This document shows, in pieces, positions 6,509 through 14,062 of a stretch of 64,000 bases of DNA. Location of the stretch: positions 1 to 64,000 of the forward strand of contig NZ_QETA01000003.1 in assembly GCF_003123725.1 (NCBI RefSeq). The letters are read 5' to 3'. This stretch comes from Corticimicrobacter populi. Lineage in GTDB: Bacteria; Pseudomonadota; Gammaproteobacteria; Burkholderiales; Burkholderiaceae_B. Below the pieces are notes generated by a model, which made no database searches, had not been told where the DNA came from, and saw nothing but the letters and a program-made list of their open reading frames with translations. The stretch's first letter is position 1, and each line of letters begins with the position of its first letter. A program made the translations under genes and the position numbers.

Positions 6509-7561
6509 TTATTGGCCTTTGGAGGTGGGTTTGCTGCCGCTCCAGGCGGTGATGCGTTCGCCATCGACCTCACCGATCATGACGGCACCGCTGTTCTGGA
6601 AGTTGGAAGGATGTTCAAGCCGCATACGGCCATCGGCAGACTGGATGACGGCATAGGCGGTCTTGCCTGCCTGCATGGTGCCGACCAGCCGCCAAGACGT
6701 GGACATGGCTTGGCGGGGTTGGGCGCGTGTTGCTGGTGCGGATTCGGGCAACGCTGAATTTGTCTTGGAATCGACGTAACCCGTTGATGTCGCTGGATTG
6801 TCTGTTTTTGGCTTGCTGCCGAAGAAGCCCATCAAGGTGTACACGCTGATGCTGAACAGTCCGATGACCAGGACAGCCAGAATCCAGAGCTTGGGGCTTT
6901 TCAGGACGTTCTGGCGATCATCGACTTGCAGCTCCTTGCCTGCACCGCCGGTGTAGCTGCTGTAGAGCGGGAAGATTTGCGGGTCATACCGCTTGTTCTC
7001 GACAGCCACGCGGCCCTTTTGCGTGAGCTTGTAGCCTTCCCACATTTCGACGCGGTAGGTCTTGTGCAGGCCCAACGTCTTGATCTTGGTGGTCTTGAAG
7101 GTGACTTCCACCACGACCTTAAGGATGCGGTGCAGATCGGAAATGTCCTGCACCATCAGCACCAAGTCGCAGCACACCTTGGTATCGGGATGGACGAAGT
7201 GGCGATGTTCACGGAAGAACACCTTGTGTTCGGCCAGCAGCTTGCAATCCGTACCCCAGAAGCGCCATGCCTCATCAATGCAGATGATGTCACCAGGTTG
7301 GCAGAAGGTATCAACGTTCTCACCATAGGGCAGGAAGTCAGCTTTGCCCACGTCCTCGTTCTTGCAATGCACGACCGATCCCAAGCGCTCCGGTGCGATA
7401 CCGTACTTGTCCTGGCAATAGGCGCGGATCGCGTCACTGTCGATGCCATCCACGTTCGTGACCACGCGACGGCCAGCCTTGACCGCTGGCACGATGACCG
7501 AAGACACGCATTCATAACTTTTGCCTGATCCCATCAGGCCGGTGTAGGCATTGATGGGCAT
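6509..7561 (-). CDS. Zot/pI-like phage assembly ATPase
   Basis: A 350-residue inner-membrane ATPase that drives filament assembly and contacts the secretin. The Walker A motif is GLMGSGKS at 8-15 and the Walker B ends ICIDE at 93-97. A single membrane segment lies around residues 226-248 and is followed by a periplasmic domain of about 100 residues. This matches the pI/Zot layout of N-terminal cytoplasmic ATPase, one membrane span and periplasmic tail. The gene sits between pVI and pIV as in Ff phages. The name Zot comes from a Vibrio protein; nothing here suggests a toxin. Confidence 0.95.
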   Translation of the reverse strand: MPINAYTGLMGSGKSYECVSSVIVPAVKAGRRVVTNVDGIDSDAIRAYCQDKYGIAPERLGSVVHCKNEDVGKADFLPYGENVDTFCQPGDIICIDEAWRFWGTDCKLLAEHKVFFREHRHFVHPDTKVCCDLVLMVQDISDLHRILKVVVEVTFKTTKIKTLGLHKTYRVEMWEGYKLTQKGRVAVENKRYDPQIFPLYSSYTGGAGKELQVDDRQNVLKSPKLWILAVLVIGLFSISVYTLMGFFGSKPKTDNPATSTGYVDSKTNSALPESAPATRAQPRQAMSTSWRLVGTMQAGKTAYAVIQSADGRMRLEHPSNFQNSGAVMIGEVDGERITAWSGSKPTSKGQ

Positions 7562-7564
7562 GAC

Positions 7565-7852
7565 TTATCCGATGATCGGCATGCGCCGGATGATGAAGCG
7601 CGTGGCGTAGGCCGACACCACCATTGCGATGCCCGCCTGAATCTGGAACACGTCCAGGAAGTACCAAGTGGCGGCACCGATGCCGGACAGTGCATCATCG
7701 ACAGCCCCGGTTCCAGGCAGCAGCGCCACGATGAAACCGACGAATTCCGAGGTGATGAAGTACAGCGCGAAGAACAGTACGAACTTGACCAGGAGGGAGC
7801 GGAAGACCCAGGCCAGGACACTGTTCAGTGCAGAGAGCAGAATTCCGAACAT
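7565..7852 (-). CDS. pVI-like minor coat protein (DUF2523 type)
   Basis: A 95-residue protein with three hydrophobic segments (about 3-33, 36-48 and 64-84) and a basic C-terminus, TRFIIRRMP. This is the layout of pVI-like minor coat proteins, which cap the filament together with pIII. The start MFGILLSAL at 7852 is preferred because GAGG lies five bases upstream; the longer frame from 7876 would overlap pIII by 17 bases. Its place between pIII and pI is as in Ff. Confidence 0.8.
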   Translation of the reverse strand: MFGILLSALNSVLAWVFRSLLVKFVLFFALYFITSEFVGFIVALLPGTGAVDDALSGIGAATWYFLDVFQIQAGIAMVVSAYATRFIIRRMPIIG

Positions 7853-7859
7853 GGCGGCC

Positions 7860-9212
7860 TCACGCGGATAGGACAATGAGCAGCGCGATCAGCGCCCAGG
7901 CCAGCAGCATGGCGGCCTGGATGATGGCTTTGTTGTCGTCGATCAGGGCGCAGTGGGCATCGAGTACATGCGTGCCGTACAGCTCAATGGTCGGGCGTGG
8001 GCATTCGCCTGTGTGTGACGATGGGGAGTAGCCACGCAGGTCGGGCATCATGTCCAGAATGGGTTGTGCGATTTGCTGCGCTGTGGGAATGGCTTCCAGC
8101 GTCGGAGCACCGATGCCGGGATCAGGGCCAAGATTCGCTGTAGGATTTTCTGCGCCTGGATTGGTCGTGTTCTGGTTCGGCGCAGCAGGTGCCGGATTCG
8201 GAGCCGATGGGTTCGACGGCAGCGCCCAAGGATTGCTATTGCTATTGGGCGCAGGGTTTGGCGACACGAAATCTCGTACTGTCGGGGCCAATTCAGGATT
8301 GGCCTGAACCCAAGGCGCAACATCCGATGCCGTCAGCGGATCAGCTTGAGGGTATGGCAATCCATCGTAGCCGGGTTCCTGCGCTGCTTGTTGCCATGCC
8401 AAGTTTGCCAGGGCAGCTACCAGGGCCGGATTCAATGGCTTGTCCAGTTCCTCTTCTGTCAGGTTATTGATGGCCTGCTGAGGCGTCAGACCATCGGCAT
8501 CAGGAAATGTAGTCGGCAAAGGGTATGAAAACGAGGCACAACTGTTGCCTATCGCTTGCATGCCCGTGCCGCAACTGATCGGAGCTGTGCCGTTCAAGGT
8601 AACTTTGTAGTTGCCGCACCAATAGCTGGTGGTGCCATCAGCAAAGCACCTCGGCTCTGAAATATTGGGATAACCCTGGCGCTTCATGTCCGTATAGCGA
8701 TACTCACGCGCCAGCGCGTCGGCATTGGCTCCGTAGTGCCATTCACCCAGCCAATCGCGATAGCGCCAAACTTGATCACCTGCATTAAATGCCCGCGAGG
8801 GATAGGCCGCATTCTCGGCACTCGACTGGTCTATCAGGCCGTCATCCCGAAATAACCAGTCCACCAATGCATCAATGCCCAGACCAACAGCGTAGGTGAC
8901 CACCGCTCCAATGCCTGCGGCAATAGCGACAGTGGCCCAGGCAGGTGCAGTGACCACGCCAACTGTGACAGCCGCTGCGGTACTGCCTGCCGCCACAGAC
9001 ATGACGGGAGATGCACGCGCCACCGTGTTCATGAATCTGTGGTCATTCGCAGCAAAGCCGCGCTTTTGCATGCCTTGCTGCAAGGCACCGGAGACCGCTC
9101 GCGTGACTCTTTCAGGCTGCGGTTCAGGATTGGGGAGTGCCTGCGCCCATGCGGATTGCATAGCGAACAGGCAACAAATCAGGAAAAAGAAAGGCAGACG
9201 CGAGAAGGCCAT
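7860..9212 (-). CDS. pIII-like adsorption protein (TspB-like)
   Basis: A 450-residue protein expected at the tip of the virion, where it binds the host receptor and releases the filament. A signal peptide ends SAWAQA (about residue 24). A hydrophobic stretch at 75-112 is followed by a soluble part with paired Cys, a Pro/Asn/Ala-rich linker at roughly 320-370, a CPRP...C...HC segment and a C-terminal membrane anchor. The Pro-rich linker and terminal anchor match pIII/TspB-type proteins; the receptor-binding part is not recognisable, as usual for this fast-evolving protein. The start ATG overlaps the stop codon of the 26-aa gene upstream. Confidence 0.82.
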   Translation of the reverse strand: MAFSRLPFFFLICCLFAMQSAWAQALPNPEPQPERVTRAVSGALQQGMQKRGFAANDHRFMNTVARASPVMSVAAGSTAAAVTVGVVTAPAWATVAIAAGIGAVVTYAVGLGIDALVDWLFRDDGLIDQSSAENAAYPSRAFNAGDQVWRYRDWLGEWHYGANADALAREYRYTDMKRQGYPNISEPRCFADGTTSYWCGNYKVTLNGTAPISCGTGMQAIGNSCASFSYPLPTTFPDADGLTPQQAINNLTEEELDKPLNPALVAALANLAWQQAAQEPGYDGLPYPQADPLTASDVAPWVQANPELAPTVRDFVSPNPAPNSNSNPWALPSNPSAPNPAPAAPNQNTTNPGAENPTANLGPDPGIGAPTLEAIPTAQQIAQPILDMMPDLRGYSPSSHTGECPRPTIELYGTHVLDAHCALIDDNKAIIQAAMLLAWALIALLIVLSA

Positions 9213-9292
9213 TATTCGAGTCCTTTAATCAACGCCCAGGCGCACACAATGCCCCAGGCGAAGATGACGAGATACCAGAGAGCGGTAATCAC
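9212..9292 (-). CDS. 26-aa hydrophobic coat-like protein with GTG start
   Basis: A GTG at 9290-9292 opens a 26-codon frame read as MITALWYLVIFAWG followed by 12 more residues ending KGLE. It is almost entirely one membrane helix with a charged end, and its TAA overlaps the ATG of the pIII-like gene. An in-frame stop lies a few codons upstream, so no longer start is available; GAAAGA lies at ribosome-site distance. Its size and character match pVII/pIX-type tip proteins or a small pVIII-like protein. It lies between the major coat and pIII genes. Confidence 0.6.
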   Translation of the reverse strand: MITALWYLVIFAWGIVCAWALIKGLE

Positions 9293-9368
9293 AGATTGAG
9301 TCTTTCAGAAAGTGCAGAGGGCATCAGGCAGGATGGCCAGTCCTGCCCGAGTCAGTCATGCGGCCAGA

Positions 9369-9605
9369 TCAACCGCCACGAATCCAGCGAAGCGCCATAC
9401 GAGCAGCGGTCATGGTGGCGTAGATCGCTGCCAGCACACCGGCCACGGCCATCACTGCCGTGATCACATCTGATGCACTGAAAGCACTCGTGATTGCTGT
9501 GAGGTCGATTGCTTCCTGGGCCATGACGGCACCGGATGCCAGCGTCAGTGCGGTAGCGCCCACAGCAGCGGCCACCGGCTTGAGGTTGAATTTCAGCTTC
9601 TTCAT
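9369..9605 (-). CDS. pVIII-like major coat protein precursor
   Basis: A 78-residue precursor. A long basic signal peptide (MKKLKFNLKPVAAAVG...) ends near AVMAQ, giving a mature chain of about 49 residues. It has an acidic start (EAIDL), a central membrane helix (VITAVMAVAGVLAAIYATM) and a basic C-terminus (RMALRWIRGG) that would face the DNA. This three-part design and length are those of filamentous-phage major coat proteins. GGAACTT, a possible ribosome site, precedes the ATG. Confidence 0.92.
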   Translation of the reverse strand: MKKLKFNLKPVAAAVGATALTLASGAVMAQEAIDLTAITSAFSASDVITAVMAVAGVLAAIYATMTAARMALRWIRGG

Positions 9606-9660
9606 GTGAAGTTCCTTTTCTTGAGAATTGGGCAGGAAACCGCCTGCCTGTCGGATTTAC

Positions 9661-9903
9661 CTAACCCCTGCGGATCAGGTTCAATACGGTTCCAACGCCG
9701 CGCCCCAGTAGAAAGAACAGCACCACCACCGACAGCCCCAGGCTGAATACCTGGGCTACATCAGCGGCATTCAGCGTCGGAATCGGGTTGCCTGCGGCTT
9801 CCAGCGTTTCGCGTTCGATGGCGATCTGCTGGCGATGCTGCACAGGGCAATCCGTCCCGGCTTCGGTGCTGATGTCGCAGTACTGGAGATAGATGCGTGT
9901 CAT
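9661..9903 (-). CDS. Small single-span phage protein, 80 aa
   Basis: An 80-residue protein with a hydrophilic N-terminal half containing two Cys (QYCD and TDCPV) and one membrane helix at about 53-70 (FSLGLSVVVLFFLLGRG), ending in a basic tail (NLIRRG). It lies just upstream of the major coat gene, where Ff phages have genes VII and IX. I cannot assign it to either. Three bases separate it from the next gene upstream. Confidence 0.65.
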   Translation of the reverse strand: MTRIYLQYCDISTEAGTDCPVQHRQQIAIERETLEAAGNPIPTLNAADVAQVFSLGLSVVVLFFLLGRGVGTVLNLIRRG

Positions 9904-9906
9904 GGT

Positions 9907-10113
9907 TCAAGCCTGGATGCACGGCACATAGATCAGGATGACCACGCCCCGGCCATCCAAGTGATCCTGCACGGCCTCGACGGCACTTTCCGGTTCCTGG
10001 AACGGGTCTGCTGCTGTCAGGGCCATCACGTTGATGACGCCACCTTCGCCATCAGCGGCCAGAAATGAGCCGTCTTCGGTGCTCTGCACCAGATAGCGAG
10101 GAACGCACCACAT
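9907..10113 (-). CDS. Small acidic phage protein, 68 aa
   Basis: A 68-residue acidic soluble protein (MWCVPRYLVQSTEDG...), with no signal or membrane segment. It lies between the ssDNA-binding gene and the 80-aa gene with gaps of two and three bases, so it is clearly translated within the operon. Similar small proteins occur here in other inoviruses, but I know no function for this one. Confidence 0.6.
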   Translation of the reverse strand: MWCVPRYLVQSTEDGSFLAADGEGGVINVMALTAADPFQEPESAVEAVQDHLDGRGVVILIYVPCIQA

Positions 10114-10115
10114 GG

Positions 10116-10427
10116 TCAGGCCGCCTTCGTGGGCTTCGCCAGCTCGACAGGCTGCAAGCTGGTGATGACAGTCTTTTGCGTCTTGCCGTTGGTGACGATT
10201 TCCAGTTCTGCTTCTGCCACCAATGGGAACGGCAGGTGCTTGAGCTTGTGGAACTCCTCGGAGGTGCCGTAGTTGTATTCCACGGTGGCAAAGCCCTTGC
10301 CCATGCCTTTGCTGTCGTCCAGGTCGGTCTGGACGTAAATCTTGGTGCTGTCGTACTCCTGGCCGCTTTCCAGCTTGCCCTTGGAGCCTTTGACGCCAGC
10401 GATGGTGATACGGGTATTGAATTTCAT
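10116..10427 (-). CDS. ssDNA-binding protein, pV-like
   Basis: A 103-residue protein with the features of inovirus single-stranded DNA-binding proteins: a beta-rich sequence, many Lys in the first 35 residues, and aromatic residues (YVQTD, VEYNYGTSEEF) that could stack on bases. Such proteins coat new viral strands, stop conversion to double strands and present the DNA for packaging. It follows Rep directly, as gene V follows gene II/X in Ff. No cysteine or membrane segment is present. Confidence 0.75.
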   Translation of the reverse strand: MKFNTRITIAGVKGSKGKLESGQEYDSTKIYVQTDLDDSKGMGKGFATVEYNYGTSEEFHKLKHLPFPLVAEAELEIVTNGKTQKTVITSLQPVELAKPTKAA

Positions 10428-10453
10428 GATGTCGATTCCTTATCCGGCGTCGG

Positions 10454-11557
10454 TTAAGCCGCCACGCTGGCCGGTTCAGCGGGCTTCAATATGCGTTGGA
10501 TGCCCTGTTTCAACAGAGCGTTGGGAACGGTGCGCAGGCTGCGCGGCAGCTCGCGGGCTGCATGCTTTTCGATCAGGTCGCCAATCCAGGCCATGCCCTC
10601 CAGGCCCGCATCAAATGCGCGGGTCAGATGCACCAGGGATGGGGCGACAGTGGTTTCAAGCCAGCGCAATTTGCGCTTGACCACGGCATCGGTAGTCACG
10701 TCTTCCAGCTTGGGCTTGGTCTTGATGCGAATAGCCTCGGACACGTCCAGCAGCTCCTGCATGTAGGGATGCGCGCCCGCAAAGTAGGTGTCCGGTTCAA
10801 TCAGGCATTCCAGCGGCAGGATGCGATCTTGTGACCAGTAGCGCAGCTCAATACGCCACCAGGACGATTCCATATCCTTGTAGGCATGGCCCTTGTCGTA
10901 GGCATTGACCAGCTTTGCGCCGCGTCGGCCCACGTAGTAACTGCGTGAGTGACCAGCATCCCAATAGCCATCAGTGCGCCCCTGGGGCCGTCTGCCGTGG
11001 TAATCGAAACCACCATTCATGCAGGCTTCGCGGACACCTTCGACGCCACCACATCCACCCTCGAAGAAGTCCAAGGCAATGTCGATGCGAGACAACCGGG
11101 CATTAAGCGGCACCAGGAAGTCATACATGGCCTGACGCCAGCCCGCTTTGGCGAACGTGCAGCCGCTGCCGTTGAGCATGATTAGATAGGTATCGCGCTG
11201 GTATACGCCGCCACCAGACACGCTACCGACTTCCTCCCCCTCATCGTTCAGGATGCGCAGGGTGCTGTCGTAGTAGTTGCGGCCTGGGCGCAGGTCGCCC
11301 ACCTGAAAGCCAGTGATCGCGGCCACTTTCTTGGCCAGGATCGCCATGACCTGGACTTCGGTGACGAACTCACCTTCATGGTGTTCATTGCTCAGCGTCC
11401 AGAACAGGGAATTGAACAGATCGGTTCCCTTGATCGTGGTCGAGAGCCAATCCACCGAGCAGCGGTCTTTGCTGGTGGCCTGCGCCTGGGCCAAGGTCAT
11501 TTTGACGCGACGGCCTTCAAGTACCAGCTTTTCGTCTTTGGTCAGGCGGTGCGTCAT
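10454..11557 (-). CDS. Rolling-circle replication initiator (pII-like, Rep_trans family)
   Basis: A 367-residue replication initiation factor that would nick the plus-strand origin and start rolling-circle replication. Typical family segments are present in order: CSVDWLSTTI near the start, RIDIALDFFEG in the middle, then RSYYVGRRGAKLVNAYDKG with candidate catalytic Tyr residues, and the WWRIELRYW strand. The family includes plasmid and filamentous-phage initiators. Its start overlaps the stop of the upstream 86-aa gene by four bases, which places it in the early part of the left-running operon. Confidence 0.9.
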   Translation of the reverse strand: MTHRLTKDEKLVLEGRRVKMTLAQAQATSKDRCSVDWLSTTIKGTDLFNSLFWTLSNEHHEGEFVTEVQVMAILAKKVAAITGFQVGDLRPGRNYYDSTLRILNDEGEEVGSVSGGGVYQRDTYLIMLNGSGCTFAKAGWRQAMYDFLVPLNARLSRIDIALDFFEGGCGGVEGVREACMNGGFDYHGRRPQGRTDGYWDAGHSRSYYVGRRGAKLVNAYDKGHAYKDMESSWWRIELRYWSQDRILPLECLIEPDTYFAGAHPYMQELLDVSEAIRIKTKPKLEDVTTDAVVKRKLRWLETTVAPSLVHLTRAFDAGLEGMAWIGDLIEKHAARELPRSLRTVPNALLKQGIQRILKPAEPASVAA

Positions 11558-11814
11558 TGCTTCACCCCCATACCTGCGGCTTCGCCGTTTCTCCCCGTTT
11601 TACTCGGGGGGGTGCCGCTGCCTGCTGTCGCCCCGCGGCTGTCCTCGCGGAGCTGCGGGCAGGCGCGGGGCGACAGCGGTTCGGAGCGTGCAGCCGCCGT
11701 GTGCAATGTGGAGCCGCTGCCAGCCAGTCGGGCGTACTGCACCATGCCTTTGTTGAGCAGCTCTGGCCAGAAATCGAGCTGGGTGCGCTTGGGTTTGACG
11801 GTGCGGGGCTTCAT
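11554..11814 (-). CDS. Small phage early-operon protein, 86 aa
   Basis: An 86-residue basic protein that opens with a Lys/Arg/Pro-rich segment (MKPRTVKPKRTQLDFWPELL) and then becomes low-complexity (Ser, Gly, Pro, Arg). It overlaps its neighbours by four bases on both sides, which supports real translation. No family is recognised. The basic N-terminus may bind nucleic acid, but that is only a guess. Confidence 0.55.
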   Translation of the reverse strand: MKPRTVKPKRTQLDFWPELLNKGMVQYARLAGSGSTLHTAAARSEPLSPRACPQLREDSRGATAGSGTPPSKTGRNGEAAGMGVKQ

Positions 11815-12002
11815 GCCGATTTCCCCATGCTGATGAGCAGACGGGCGCGGTCGCGCAGTTGTTGGGTTAACAGGAACATGCCTTCATAGATGGCATGGGC
11901 CTCTGGCATTCTGTTGGCATCGGTCAGTTGGTTGCGCAGCGTGGCGAGTGTGCGCAGATGGTCGGCATCAGTGACGACCAGATGGGCAATGGGACTCATC
12001 AC
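11811..12002 (-). CDS. Small helical phage early-operon protein, 63 aa
   Basis: A 63-residue, probably all-helical soluble protein (HLRTLATLRNQL, MFLLTQQLRDRARLL). It overlaps the genes on both sides by four bases, so translational coupling is likely. I do not recognise a family. Confidence 0.55.
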   Translation of the reverse strand: MMSPIAHLVVTDADHLRTLATLRNQLTDANRMPEAHAIYEGMFLLTQQLRDRARLLISMGKSA

Positions 12003-12220
12003 AGTGCGAACTCCGTTGCCCGTTCTGCGGCCTTGATGCGGATGGCTTCCACGTTGATGAAGACGCGTTTGCCTACCTTAATCGTGGGCCAGTAGCCACG
12101 GTTGCACTGTGCCTGGAAGACCGAGTGTTCGATCCCCATCGCCTGGGAAAATGCAGTCGGTGTCATCAATGGCATTGCCATTGCAATAGACAGGCTTTGC
12201 ACAACAGTTTCCATCGTCAT
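11999..12220 (-). CDS. Excisionase/AlpA-like DNA-binding protein
   Basis: A 73-residue protein. Residues 20-60 (TAFSQAMGIEHSVFQAQCNRGYWPTIKVGKRVFINVEAI) fit a winged helix-turn-helix of the excisionase/MerR type: a short helix pair, then a wing ending KVGKRVFIN. The start is supported by GGAGAGG just upstream. It is the first gene of the left-running operon, directly opposite the repressor. This is the usual place for a Cro/Xis-like switch protein, which may regulate both excision and replication. Confidence 0.7.
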   Translation of the reverse strand: MTMETVVQSLSIAMAMPLMTPTAFSQAMGIEHSVFQAQCNRGYWPTIKVGKRVFINVEAIRIKAAERATEFAL

Positions 12221-12328
12221 GACCTCTCCGAGAGTGATGCCGCGAGAGGATGGGATAGGCCGAAATCCTTAACAGGAGTCTGAAATTCCTGTATGGTTCG
12301 TCTATTTCATCGCTCACTTCGGTACTTA

Positions 12329-12363
12329 TATGAACTCTTATCGGTTCATAATATAAACCGATA
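12329..12363. promoter_or_regulatory. Overlapping inverted repeats in the divergent switch region
   Basis: Two inverted repeats interlock here: TATGAAC/GTTCATA (12329-12335 and 12344-12350) and TATCGGTT/AACCGATA (12339-12346 and 12356-12363). They sit in an AT-rich stretch (CATAATATAAA) between the excisionase-like gene and the repressor gene, so they are the natural operators of the phage switch. The repressor start lies 19 bases to the right. Exact -35/-10 boxes are not clear by eye. Confidence 0.6.
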
Positions 12364-12381
12364 GAATCTATGAGGTCAACC

Positions 12382-12738
12382 ATGAACAATGAAATTGATT
12401 CGTCTGTGCTGGATGCCAATCCCGTTGACGACTGCCGCGAGCGCGTCATCACTGTGTTCAGGGCGGTATGGGGCAACAACTACAAAAATGCCGAAGCAGA
12501 GACGGGAATTCCTGCGGCGAAGTGGAAGCGGCTTTGCATACGAGTGCAGCAGCCAACCATCGAAATGATCGAAGCGTTGGCAAAAACACGCCCCTACTTT
12601 TTGCTGTGGATGATGACCGGACATGCGCAAACGTATTTCCAGCTAAGCCCTCATGACCGATGGCAGGACAAACTTGCGCGAGCAATGGGTGTCGATGTGG
12701 ATGAACGTCACAAGCTGAAGTCCGAGCAGACTCCATGA
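12382..12738 (+). CDS. Phage repressor-like DNA-binding protein
   Basis: A 118-residue protein starting MNNEIDSS; this start is preferred over the ATG at 12370 because GAGG lies seven bases before it. The central part (VIPAAKWKRLCIRVQQPTIEMIEALAK, read from about residue 44) looks like a helix-turn-helix with the motif PTIEMIEALAKTRP, followed by FLLWMMTG, a segment seen in phage XRE-like regulators. It is transcribed away from the left operon and overlaps the integrase start by four bases, so repressor and integrase are co-expressed. Repressor function is inferred. Confidence 0.7.
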   Translation: MNNEIDSSVLDANPVDDCRERVITVFRAVWGNNYKNAEAETGIPAAKWKRLCIRVQQPTIEMIEALAKTRPYFLLWMMTGHAQTYFQLSPHDRWQDKLARAMGVDVDERHKLKSEQTP

Positions 12739-13730
12739 CGATTCGCAGGACAGATGCAGGGTGGCTGGTCGATATACAGCCAGGAGGACGAGGAGCCAAA
12801 CGACTACGCAAGACGTTTCGCACTCAGGCAGAAGCCAAGAATTGGGAAGTGTGGGTCAAGTCGAACGCCAACAATCAGGCCGACTGGATGCCCGAGAAGA
12901 AAGACCTAAGGCGACTGGATGAGCTGGCCGCCATCTGGTTTGACCATCACGGCAAAGAGCTTCGCGCAGCGGAAGATACCTACAAGCGGATCAAGGCCGC
13001 CATCGCCGCACTGAAAAACCCCATCGCCAGTGAATTCAATGCGCAGGTCTTCGCGGCTTTCCGTAGCCAGCGCCTGGATGCTGGTATCTCCCTGAACACT
13101 GTGAACCGCGAGCATGCATACATGCGAGCCATGTTCAATGAGCTGATCCGGCTTGGTGTCTGGAAGCGAGATAACCCACTGAAAGACCTGCGCCAGTTCA
13201 AGGTACAGGAAAATGAGCTGTCCTATCTGACCAAGGAGCAGATCGCGGTGCTTCTGGTCGAGCTGAAAAAATCGACCAATCCGCATGTGGATTTGGTATC
13301 ACGGATTTGCCTTGCTACGGGTGCCCGTTGGAGTGAGGCGGAGCAACTACAACCACAGCAGGTCAGGCAGCGACTGATCCAGTTCGCCCGCACGAAGACG
13401 GGCAAGGCGCGAGCGGTTCCGATAAGCCAGGACATGCAAGATGAGATTTTTACCCATCATGCCGAGCATCGGAACATGGGGGCAGTGTTCACCGGCTGTA
13501 CCGGTGCGTTCAAGGAGGCCATTGAACGCGCTGGTATTCAGTTGCCGATGGGGCAGCTTACCCATGTGTTGCGTCATACATTTGCCAGTCATTTCATGAT
13601 CAATGGTGGCAATATTTTGACTTTGCAGCGCATCCTGGGGCATCAGGATTTGAAAACCACTATGCGCTATGCGCACCTTGCTCCGGATCATTTGGACTCT
13701 GCTCGACAGCTCAACCCGCTAGTACTTTGA
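12735..13730 (+). CDS. Tyrosine integrase
   Basis: A 331-residue tyrosine recombinase that would insert the phage into the tRNA gene. An N-terminal arm-binding part (1-55) and a core-binding SAM-like part (60-150) precede the catalytic domain. Catalytic residues are visible: R198 in GARWSE, a Lys near 221-224 in TKTGK, H277 and R280 in HVLRHTF, H303 in LGHQD and the nucleophile Y312 in MRYAH. The length matches short phage integrases of the XerD-like group. It is the only recombinase in the element. Its own start overlaps the repressor stop. Confidence 0.95.
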   Translation: MTIRRTDAGWLVDIQPGGRGAKRLRKTFRTQAEAKNWEVWVKSNANNQADWMPEKKDLRRLDELAAIWFDHHGKELRAAEDTYKRIKAAIAALKNPIASEFNAQVFAAFRSQRLDAGISLNTVNREHAYMRAMFNELIRLGVWKRDNPLKDLRQFKVQENELSYLTKEQIAVLLVELKKSTNPHVDLVSRICLATGARWSEAEQLQPQQVRQRLIQFARTKTGKARAVPISQDMQDEIFTHHAEHRNMGAVFTGCTGAFKEAIERAGIQLPMGQLTHVLRHTFASHFMINGGNILTLQRILGHQDLKTTMRYAHLAPDHLDSARQLNPLVL

Positions 13731-14062
13731 CTTTGACCCTGTACAGAAGGCTGAGTGTCCGTATTCGACCCAAAGCGGAAGTTCAATTAGATGATTTCAG
13801 TATCAGATGAAAGTTGCTTCAGGGCGTTAAATGCGGCAGGCATCAAGGTTCGAGTTCGGAGAGCAAGCAGACGCTGCGAGGTTGCGTTTCCCTAGCATTC
13901 TCTGAAGCGTCTAGCAGCATGTTCGACACAACCCGGGCAGTGCTCAAACAAGCTTAAATACTACATCCGCCCCTATCTCTGGGATACAAGGTAAAGCAAA
14001 CGCTGCTGACAATTTCAGGAGAGATCGCAGTTGCTACCTGCTTTGGGATGTACTGGGCACGC
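13731..14062. other. Non-coding interval of 332 bases after the integrase
   Basis: No convincing frame or RNA gene is seen. The only structure is the sequence at 13773-13785, whose inverted 13-base copy lies at 15562-15574 on the other side of the 466-aa gene; similarity continues a further 10-15 bases with mismatches. Such paired flanks may mark a cassette. Confidence 0.5.

Noticed and set aside
6509..7561. Zonula occludens toxin activity.
   Set aside because: The gene sits in the phage assembly operon and has the pI ATPase layout; the Zot name reflects family history only.
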